From Pseudarthrobacter sulfonivorans (GTDB lineage: Bacteria; Actinomycetota; Actinomycetes; Actinomycetales; Micrococcaceae), in contig NZ_JANFCZ010000006.1 in the NCBI RefSeq assembly GCF_024391045.1, positions 1 through 64,000 on the forward strand: 64,000 bases of DNA, written 5' to 3'. Both the position numbers and the translations under genes were made by a program. Position 1 is the first letter of the stretch, and each line of letters starts with the position of its first letter. Of this stretch, positions 58,048 to 64,000 are shown piece after piece. Below the pieces are notes generated by a model. That model did no database searches and was not told the DNA's origin. It saw only the letters and a list, made by a program, of their open reading frames with translations.

Positions 58048-58803
58048 ATGTCTGGACACTCCAAATGGGCAACAACCAAGCACAAAAAGGCCATCCTTGA
58101 CAGCCGCCGTGCAAAATCGTTCGCCAAGCTGATCAAGAACATCGAAGTTGCCGCCCGCTTGGGCGGACCGGACCTGCAGGGCAACCCGGGCCTGGAACTT
58201 GCCGTCACCAAGGCCAAGAAGACCTCGGTCCCCGCTGACAACATTGACCGCGCCATCAAGCGCGGCGCCGGCCTGACCGGTGAAGTGGTTGACTACACCG
58301 AGATCATGTACGAATGCCGCGGCCCGCAGGGCTCCGCACTCCTGATCGAGTGCCTCACCGACAACAAGAACCGTGCTGCCTCCGAGGTCCGCCTGGCGAT
58401 CTCCCGCAACGGCGGCACCATTGCCGATCCCGGTTCGGTCAGCTACCTCTTCAGCCGCAAGGGCGTCGTCTCGCTCCCCAAGAAGGAGCTCACGGAGGAC
58501 GACGTCCTGATGGCAGTCCTGGACGCGGGCGCCGACGAAGTCAAGGACAACGGGGACACCTTCGAAATCCACTCCGAACCGACGGACCTCCAGGCTGTCC
58601 GCGACGCCCTCACCGAGGCCGGCATCGAGTACGACACCGACGAAGCCGAGTTCGTTCCCTCCATGGTGGTGCCGCTCGACCTGGAAGCCGCCAAGAAGTT
58701 CATGAAGCTGGTTGACGCCCTGGAGGAGCTCGACGACGTCCAGAACGTCTACAGCAACGCCGACCTCAGCGACGAAGTCCAGGCCGCCCTGGAATCTGAG
58801 TGA
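58048..58803 (+). CDS. YebC/PmpR family protein
   Basis: A 251-residue protein of the YebC/TACO1 family: [20 protein letters not shown] at the start, [36 protein letters not shown] and the C-terminal [20 protein letters not shown]. Bacterial members act as transcription regulators or in translation of difficult proline stretches. AGAGGAG precedes the ATG. It lies in the usual place, before ruvC. Confidence 0.95.
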   Translation: MSGHSKWATTKHKKAILDSRRAKSFAKLIKNIEVAARLGGPDLQGNPGLELAVTKAKKTSVPADNIDRAIKRGAGLTGEVVDYTEIMYECRGPQGSALLIECLTDNKNRAASEVRLAISRNGGTIADPGSVSYLFSRKGVVSLPKKELTEDDVLMAVLDAGADEVKDNGDTFEIHSEPTDLQAVRDALTEAGIEYDTDEAEFVPSMVVPLDLEAAKKFMKLVDALEELDDVQNVYSNADLSDEVQAALESE

Positions 58804-58835
58804 TCTTCCGCCTTGCGGCCTAGGGCGGCTGGCGC

Positions 58836-59414
58836 GTGACCCTGCGGGTACTCGGCGTTGACCCCGGCCTCACCCGTTGCGGCATCGGTGTGGTGGACGT
58901 CGAGCGGAACAGGCGGGCCACCATGGTGGCTGTAGGGGTGGTGGGGACTTCGCCCGAAGAAACCCTCGATCAGCGGCTCCTGGTCATCGCCCTGGCCATC
59001 GACGAGTGGCTGGATCGTTACGAACCGCACGTCCTCGCCGTCGAACGTGTCTTCTCCCAGCTGAACGTCAGCACCGTGATGGGCGTGGCGCAGGCTTCAG
59101 GTGTGGTGATCACGGCCGCGGCCCGGCGCGGAATCCCGGTGGCACTGCATACGCCCTCCGAGGTGAAAGCGGCGGTCACGGGCAGCGGCAACTCGAACAA
59201 GGAGGCGGTCACCAAGCTCGTCACCAAGATCCTGCGGCTGGACGCCCCGCCCCGCCCGGCAGATGCCGCGGACGCGCTGGCCCTGGCCATCACCCACGCC
59301 TGGCGGGCCGGCAGCGGAGCGGCCGTGGCCACGACCGGACCGGGCAGCATGTCGCTGACGCCCGCCCAGCGTGCCTGGGCCGATGCCGAGGCGAAGGCGC
59401 GCCGCGGACGCTGA
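58836..59414 (+). CDS. ruvC: Holliday junction resolvase RuvC
   Basis: A 192-residue RNase H-fold nuclease. Acidic residues are in [12 protein letters not shown] (D8), [11 protein letters not shown] (Glu) and the late [16 protein letters not shown] (two Asp). It cuts four-way junctions. The C-terminal 30 residues ([19 protein letters not shown]) extend past the E. coli protein. GTG start at 58836. First of the ruvCAB set. Confidence 0.96.
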   Translation: MTLRVLGVDPGLTRCGIGVVDVERNRRATMVAVGVVGTSPEETLDQRLLVIALAIDEWLDRYEPHVLAVERVFSQLNVSTVMGVAQASGVVITAAARRGIPVALHTPSEVKAAVTGSGNSNKEAVTKLVTKILRLDAPPRPADAADALALAITHAWRAGSGAAVATTGPGSMSLTPAQRAWADAEAKARRGR

Positions 59415-59439
59415 ATGTCCGTGCCGCTTGCTAGGGTAT

Positions 59440-59455
59440 TCGTAGATATGTTCGG
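59440..59455. promoter_or_regulatory. Possible LexA box upstream of ruvA
   Basis: TCGTAGATATGTTCGG matches 9 of the 12 defined bases of TCGAAC-N4-GTTCGA, 58 bp before the ruvA start in the 98-bp gap after ruvC. The right half (GTTCG) is good, the left poor. Confidence 0.4.
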
Positions 59456-59512
59456 ATAGCCGGTGCTTCGATCTTTGCTTCGAGGGCCCGGCAGTACACC
59501 AGGAGCCAGGCC

Positions 59513-60157
59513 TTGATCAGTTTCCTTCGCGGAACCGTAGCGCACGTTGGCCTTTCCACCGCCGTGATCGACCTCAACGGGGCCGGCATGAGCGTCAATG
59601 CCACACCCCAGACACTCAGCGGCCTCCGCACCGGCGACGAAGCCAAACTTTTTACGTCGCTGATCGTCCGCGAAGACTCACTCACCCTTTTCGGGTTTGC
59701 GTCCGACGACGAACGGGAAGTTTTCGACGTCCTGCTCAGTGTCAGCGGGGTGGGGCCGCGCCTTGCCCTCGCAGTCCTCGCCGTCCACGAGCCCGAAGCC
59801 ATCAGGGTGGCCGCGCACACCGGGGACAACAAAACGTTCACCAAGGTGCCTGGCATCGGGCCCAAGGTGGCCGGCCGGATCGTGCTGGAACTTGCCGGCA
59901 AGCTCGTGCCGCACGGCACGGGCGGGGCCGCCGCACCCGCCACGGCGGCAGAAGCAGCCTGGAAGCCCCAGGTGGTAGCGGCGATGACCAGCCTTGGCTG
60001 GTCGGAGAAGGACGCCACGGCCAGCATCGACAAAGCCCTCGCGGACGAACCCGAAGTTTCCTTCCGCGGCAACGTGGCCGAAATCCTGCGGACCACCCTG
60101 CGGTGGCTTGGCCAGGACGGGGCGCGCGCCGGCAACCGGGTAGGCAGCCGTGGCTGA
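59513..60157 (+). CDS. ruvA: Holliday junction branch migration protein RuvA
   Basis: A 214-residue DNA-binding subunit. N-terminal OB domain (1-65; [20 protein letters not shown]), two helix-hairpin-helix motifs ([14 protein letters not shown] and [18 protein letters not shown]), an acidic-pin region, and the C-terminal RuvB-binding domain (about 160-205). TTG start at 59513 with AGGAG upstream. Overlaps ruvB by 8 bp. Confidence 0.96.
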   Translation: MISFLRGTVAHVGLSTAVIDLNGAGMSVNATPQTLSGLRTGDEAKLFTSLIVREDSLTLFGFASDDEREVFDVLLSVSGVGPRLALAVLAVHEPEAIRVAAHTGDNKTFTKVPGIGPKVAGRIVLELAGKLVPHGTGGAAAPATAAEAAWKPQVVAAMTSLGWSEKDATASIDKALADEPEVSFRGNVAEILRTTLRWLGQDGARAGNRVGSRG

Positions 60158-61238
60158 GCCATCGCTCGTGGCAGCAGGGGAGGAGCCCGAGGAGCGGGCC
60201 ATTGAGGCTGCGCTCCGGCCCAAGAACCTGGATGACTTTGTGGGCCAGCACCGGGTGCGCAAGCAACTCTCCTTGGTTTTGCAGGCTTCCCGGATGCGCG
60301 GGCGCAGCGCCGACCATGTGCTCTTTTCCGGTCCTCCGGGCTTGGGAAAGACCACCCTGGCCATGATTGTGGCCTCCGAAATGAACGCAGCCCTGCGGAT
60401 CAGCAGCGGTCCGGCCATCCAGCATGCCGGGGACCTCGCAGCCATTCTTTCCTCGCTGTCCGAAGGCGAAGTCCTGTTCCTGGACGAAATCCACCGCATG
60501 TCCCGGCCCGCCGAGGAAATGCTGTACATGGCCATGGAAGATTTCCGCGTGGACATCGTGGTGGGCAAGGGCGCCGGCGCCACTGCCATTCCGCTGGAGC
60601 TGCCCCCGTTTACCCTGGTGGGTGCCACCACGCGCGCAGGACTCTTGCCAGGCCCGCTGCGGGACAGGTTCGGGTTCACGGGCCACCTGGAGTTCTACAG
60701 CGTGGCCGAACTGGAACTGGTGCTGCGGCGTTCGGCCGGGCTGCTGGACCTCAAGGTCAACTCCGCCGGCTTCAGCGAAATCGCCGGCCGCTCCCGGGGG
60801 ACACCCCGCATCGCCAACCGCCTCCTCCGCCGGGTCCGGGACTGGGCACTGGTTCACGGGATTGAGCAGATCGACGCCCGGGCAGCTTCCGCCGCCCTGG
60901 ACATGTATGAAGTGGACAAACGCGGCCTGGACCGGCTGGACCGTGCGGTCCTCGAAGCGCTCATCACCAAATTCGGCGGCGGCCCGGTGGGGCTTTCCAC
61001 CCTTGCCATTGCGGTCGGGGAGGAAACCGAGACCGTGGAAACGGTGGCTGAGCCGTTCCTTGTCCGTGAAGGCCTCCTGGGCCGCACACCACGGGGCCGC
61101 ATCGCGATGGCACCGGCCTGGACGCACCTCGGTTATGCCGTGCCGTCGGGCGTGTTCGGGCAAGAGCCCCTGGACCTCTTCGACGCAGACGCGGACAACA
61201 GCGAAACAGCCGCCGAATGGGCGCCCAACAGCCAATAG
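60150..61238 (+). CDS. ruvB: Holliday junction branch migration helicase RuvB
   Basis: A 362-residue AAA+ motor. [19 protein letters not shown], Walker [14 protein letters not shown], Walker [11 protein letters not shown], sensor 1 [20 protein letters not shown], and the C-terminal winged helix with [18 protein letters not shown] at 60150. Drives branch migration with RuvA. Confidence 0.97.
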   Translation: MAEPSLVAAGEEPEERAIEAALRPKNLDDFVGQHRVRKQLSLVLQASRMRGRSADHVLFSGPPGLGKTTLAMIVASEMNAALRISSGPAIQHAGDLAAILSSLSEGEVLFLDEIHRMSRPAEEMLYMAMEDFRVDIVVGKGAGATAIPLELPPFTLVGATTRAGLLPGPLRDRFGFTGHLEFYSVAELELVLRRSAGLLDLKVNSAGFSEIAGRSRGTPRIANRLLRRVRDWALVHGIEQIDARAASAALDMYEVDKRGLDRLDRAVLEALITKFGGGPVGLSTLAIAVGEETETVETVAEPFLVREGLLGRTPRGRIAMAPAWTHLGYAVPSGVFGQEPLDLFDADADNSETAAEWAPNSQ

Positions 61239-61403
61239 GCCGTGCTTTCAGCTTTTCCCTTTAGACTGGGTATGACACCCGGGCGCGTCCGGGTCTTGGT
61301 TCCCGCCGGCGGCTCCGATGGGCCGTAGCCGGCCAGCACGACCATCTGCATGGCGGAACGGAACGGACGCTGCCATACGCCAGTACAGAACGGAAACTTC
61401 CCT

Positions 61404-61808
61404 GTGGATCCCATGAACATCGTCTTGTTCGCAATGCTCGGCATCTTTATCTTTATGATGTTCCGCCGCAACAAGAAGACCAAGGAGCAGCAGGCCACGC
61501 TGCAGTCCCAGTTCGCCCCCGGTGTTGAGGTCATGACGAGCTTCGGCCTCTTCGGCCGCATTGTCTCCATGGACGACGCCGAGAACAAAGTGGTTCTGGA
61601 GCTCTCTCCCGGAAACCTGGCCACCGTCCACCGCCAGGCAGTCACCAAGATTGTTGAGCCTGCTGTTGCAGCCGGCGAGGAACCCACCGTGGTCCCCGAC
61701 GACGCCTCCTCACTGACCACCCAGGGCCTGGGCACGCCGGCAACCTCGGCCGAAACCCCCGAAGAAACCCTGAAGCGCCTCAACGATGAGGGCAAAAAGG
61801 ACAGCTAG
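61404..61808 (+). CDS. yajC: Preprotein translocase subunit YajC
   Basis: A 134-residue protein: one N-terminal membrane helix (MNIVLFAMLGIFIFMMF), then the YajC core FRRNKKTKEQQATLQSQFAPG and VMTSFGLFGRIVSMDDAENKVVLEL, then an acidic, low-complexity tail. It associates with SecDF-YidC. Start GTG at 61404 (GGAAA upstream) or ATG at 61413. The 165 bp after ruvB show no clear feature. Confidence 0.94.
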   Translation: MDPMNIVLFAMLGIFIFMMFRRNKKTKEQQATLQSQFAPGVEVMTSFGLFGRIVSMDDAENKVVLELSPGNLATVHRQAVTKIVEPAVAAGEEPTVVPDDASSLTTQGLGTPATSAETPEETLKRLNDEGKKDS

Positions 61809-61863
61809 CCACCGGCAGCCCGTCCGCATCAGGCGTCACGACACCTCTACGGCAGCGGGACCA

Positions 61864-61928
61864 CCGCCGGTGGGAGCAACAGGCTCACACCGGCGGTTCC
61901 TCCGTACACAGCGGTTCCTCCGTACATA
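61864..61928. repeat. Hairpin and 18-bp tandem duplication before secD
   Basis: A stem with 9-bp perfect arms (CCGCCGGTG / CACCGGCGG, 61864-61896) is followed by GCGGTTCCTCCGTACACA and GCGGTTCCTCCGTACATA in tandem (61893-61928). The first unit overlaps the stem's right arm by 4 bases. The secD start lies 15 bp further on. Confidence 0.7.
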
Positions 61929-61943
61929 AGAGAAAGATCGACA

Positions 61944-63701
61944 ATGGCACGAACTGGCCCTAAGAACTCAGGCCTCAGGGTACTGGTGTGGCTCGGCGTT
62001 ATCCTCGCCGTGCTGACCGCCGTATTGGCCGGCGGCACCATTGCCGGCAAGGCCAGCTGGGCACCCAAGCTGGCATTGGACCTTGAGGGCGGCACCCAGA
62101 TGATCCTGGCGCCCAAGGTTGAGGGCGGTTCGAACATCAATGAAGAGCAGCTCAACCAGGCGGTGGCCATCATCCGCCAGCGTGTTGACGGCTCCGGTGT
62201 TGCCGAAGCGGAGATCAGCACGCAGTCCGGCCGCAACGTGGTGGTCAGCCTTCCCGGCACACCCACCAAGGAAACCCGCGACCTGATCCAGGCCTCCGCG
62301 GACATGAACTTCCGGCCCGTCCTGCTTAACGGCGATGCCGCTGCCGTGCCCACGGAATCGCTAACCCCCGAGGACCAGCTCCCCAAGCCCACGGCGGAAC
62401 CGGCCAACAGCAGTGACGTCAACTGGATCACGCCGGACATCTACAAGCAGTTCGAAACCCTCGACTGCAATAACCCGCCAACGGACAAGCCAGCCGCCTC
62501 CGATCCCGCCAAGCCACTGGTGACCTGCGAACCGGCCACGGCAACCACCCCGGCGATCAAGTACATCCTGGGCCCGGTTGAGGTCAAGGGCAGCAACATT
62601 GTCACCTCCTCCTTCCAGCTGCAGCAGGGCTCGCAGGGTGCTGTGACCAACCAGTGGGCCGTCAACATCCAGTTCGACAGCGAAGGAACCGCCAAGTTTA
62701 AGGACGTTACCCAGCGCCTGAACCAGTTCTACGTGGCCGCCGGAGGGGAATCAGGCAACGATCCCAAGGCGCAGTTCGCCATCGTGCTGGACGACAAAGT
62801 GATCTCCGCGCCGAGGTCACTGGCCGTCATTACCGACGGACGCCCCCAGATCACGGGCAACTTCAACGAACAGTCGGCCAAGGCCCTTTCGGACCAGCTG
62901 CGCTTCGGCGCGCTGCCCATCAGTTTCGAAATTCAGAGCGACCAGCAAATCTCCGCAACCCTTGGCGGCGAGCAGCTGCGGATGGGCCTCCTCGCCGGCG
63001 TCATCGGTTTGCTCCTCGTCGTGGTTTACTCTCTGTTCCAGTACCGGGCGCTGGGATTTGTCACTATTCTTTCGCTGGTGGTGGCGGGCGCCCTGACCTA
63101 CCTGGCCATTGCGATCCTCGGTTGGACGGAAAACTACCGGTTGTCCCTTGCCGGCGTTGCCGGGCTGATCGTGGCCATCGGCCAGACCGCTGACTCGTTC
63201 ATTGTGTACTTTGAGCGAATCCGGGATGAACTCCGCGAAGGCCGCGGCCTGGTTTCGGCGGTGGAGAACGGCTGGAAGCGTGCCAAGCGGACCGTCCTGG
63301 CCTCCAAGGCAGTCAACCTCCTGGCCGCGCTGGTCCTCTACTTCGTGGCCGTGGGCAACGTCCGGGGCTTCGCGTTCACGCTGGGCCTGACTGCCATTGC
63401 GGACCTGATCGTGGTCTTTATGTTCACCCACCCCACGCTGCAGCTGCTCGCGCGCACCAGGTTCTTCGGGGAAGGCCACGCGTTCTCGGGCCTTGACCCG
63501 AAGCGGCTCGGTGCCGTGCCGCTCTACCGCGGTGCAGGCCGGCTGCGCACCCCGGACACCAAACCCGCCGTCGTCCGGGCCAAGAACACCGGGGCCGCGG
63601 CTGAAGCTGAACGGCGCATGACCATCGCGGAACGCCGCCTCGCGGAAAAGCAGGAGCAGCTGACAGGCTCCTCCAAGAGCGCAGCCAAGGAGACCAAGTA
63701 A
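61944..63701 (+). CDS. secD: Protein translocase subunit SecD
   Basis: A 585-residue membrane protein. First helix (LVWLGVILAVLTAVLAGGTI), then LALDLEGGTQMILAPK, the periplasmic P1 domain (about 50-330) with a low-complexity Pro/Thr/Ala insert near 130-180, a QSAKALSDQLRFGALPI segment, and five C-terminal helices with GLIVAIGQTADSFIVYFERIRDELREGRGL (in parts). It uses the proton gradient to help late export. ATG at 61944; its TAA overlaps the secF ATG by one base. Confidence 0.97.
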   Translation: MARTGPKNSGLRVLVWLGVILAVLTAVLAGGTIAGKASWAPKLALDLEGGTQMILAPKVEGGSNINEEQLNQAVAIIRQRVDGSGVAEAEISTQSGRNVVVSLPGTPTKETRDLIQASADMNFRPVLLNGDAAAVPTESLTPEDQLPKPTAEPANSSDVNWITPDIYKQFETLDCNNPPTDKPAASDPAKPLVTCEPATATTPAIKYILGPVEVKGSNIVTSSFQLQQGSQGAVTNQWAVNIQFDSEGTAKFKDVTQRLNQFYVAAGGESGNDPKAQFAIVLDDKVISAPRSLAVITDGRPQITGNFNEQSAKALSDQLRFGALPISFEIQSDQQISATLGGEQLRMGLLAGVIGLLLVVVYSLFQYRALGFVTILSLVVAGALTYLAIAILGWTENYRLSLAGVAGLIVAIGQTADSFIVYFERIRDELREGRGLVSAVENGWKRAKRTVLASKAVNLLAALVLYFVAVGNVRGFAFTLGLTAIADLIVVFMFTHPTLQLLARTRFFGEGHAFSGLDPKRLGAVPLYRGAGRLRTPDTKPAVVRAKNTGAAAEAERRMTIAERRLAEKQEQLTGSSKSAAKETK

Positions 63702-64000
63702 TGTCCAGCTTTGCCACTTTCGGTAACGAGCTCTACACGGGCAAGCGGTCCTACAACTTTGTGGGAGCCAAAAAGATCTGGTTCCTCATCGCCATCGTCG
63801 CAGTCGCCCTGTCCATCCTCATCCCCGTGGCCAAGGGCGGATTCAACCTCGGCATCGAATTCCGCGGCGGTTCCGAGTTCACGGTATCCAACGTGAAGGA
63901 CACCGACTCGGGCCTGGGCCAAAAGGTCGTCGAAGACGTGGTGGCCGGCAGCGTGCCGCGCGTGGCAAATGTTGCCGGCACCACCATGCGGATCCAGACC
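63701..64000 (+). CDS. secF: Protein translocase subunit SecF, partial at window end
   Basis: The first 100 residues are visible: SFATFGNELYTGKRSYNFVG, first membrane helix IWFLIAIVAVALSILIPVA, and the SecF signature GGFNLGIEFRGGSEFTVSN. ATG at 63701 inside TAATG, coupled to secD. The gene continues past the window. Confidence 0.96.
   Translation, partial: MSSFATFGNELYTGKRSYNFVGAKKIWFLIAIVAVALSILIPVAKGGFNLGIEFRGGSEFTVSNVKDTDSGLGQKVVEDVVAGSVPRVANVAGTTMRIQT

Noticed and set aside
1..64000. CRISPR array, insertion sequence, prophage or tRNA
   Set aside because: No regularly spaced long repeats, transposase or integrase motifs, or tRNA T-loop sequences were found; the tandem repeats seen are short and without spacers.

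Overview
The window is high-GC DNA of a free-living actinobacterium, most likely the Arthrobacter / Pseudarthrobacter branch of Micrococcaceae. The evidence is mycothiol-linked enzymes (mycoredoxin, S-(hydroxymethyl)mycothiol dehydrogenase), a DevR/DevS-type two-component pair, dnaE2, a ydaO-type riboswitch before an NlpC/P60 gene, and the order thrS-HIT-PIP synthase-pdxS ... pdxT-yebC-ruvCAB-yajC-secDF. Frequent GTG/TTG starts and 4-bp overlaps fit. I see no rRNA, tRNA, insertion sequence, prophage or CRISPR array.

Region 1 (1-22.7 kb) looks like a hypoxia/redox dormancy island. It holds five universal stress protein genes (seven Usp domains), two PPOX-fold flavin/F420-type proteins, a zinc alcohol dehydrogenase, a DevS-like sensor kinase that keeps the proximal heme His and distal Tyr, a DevR-like regulator, a DUF4389 membrane protein, an envelope cluster (NTF2-like anchor, DUF5671, GyrI-like, TPM protein), a P1B-5 metal ATPase with a C-terminal hemerythrin domain, a rifampin-phosphotransferase-like enzyme, and a glutamate decarboxylase operon. 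Eight copies of a 14-bp dyad (GGGNCNWWNGNCMC) lie in the upstream regions of these genes and match the known DevR/DosR box, so the cluster is probably one regulon.

Region 2 (22.7-31 kb): a MarR regulator faces, across two palindromic operators, a 619-residue fusion of GTP cyclohydrolase II with an acyl-CoA-dehydrogenase-fold flavin monooxygenase. Then come flavohemoglobin, RNase Z, a LysM-NlpC/P60 wall hydrolase under a c-di-AMP riboswitch with three hairpins upstream, a coiled-coil lytic-transglycosylase-like protein and a DksA-type zinc finger protein.

Region 3 (31-45.6 kb): small housekeeping and accessory genes. These are AlkD-like, DUF1810, DUF1918, Nudix, two endonuclease/phosphatase-fold paralogs around a thioesterase and a SulP transporter, DUF2177, lipoate ligase-like, mycothiol redox genes, SRAP, VOC, chorismate mutase-like, and an SOS-controlled DUF6504-dnaE2 pair with a divergent unknown gene.

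Region 4 (45.6-64 kb): core genes thrS, HIT, PIP synthase, pdxS, then M3 peptidase, CapA lipoprotein, ferric-reductase-like protein and GatD/MurT, then pdxT, yebC, ruvCAB, yajC, secD and the start of secF. Several hairpin elements and short tandem repeats lie between genes. Four of the repeat arrays contain the stop codon of the adjacent gene.
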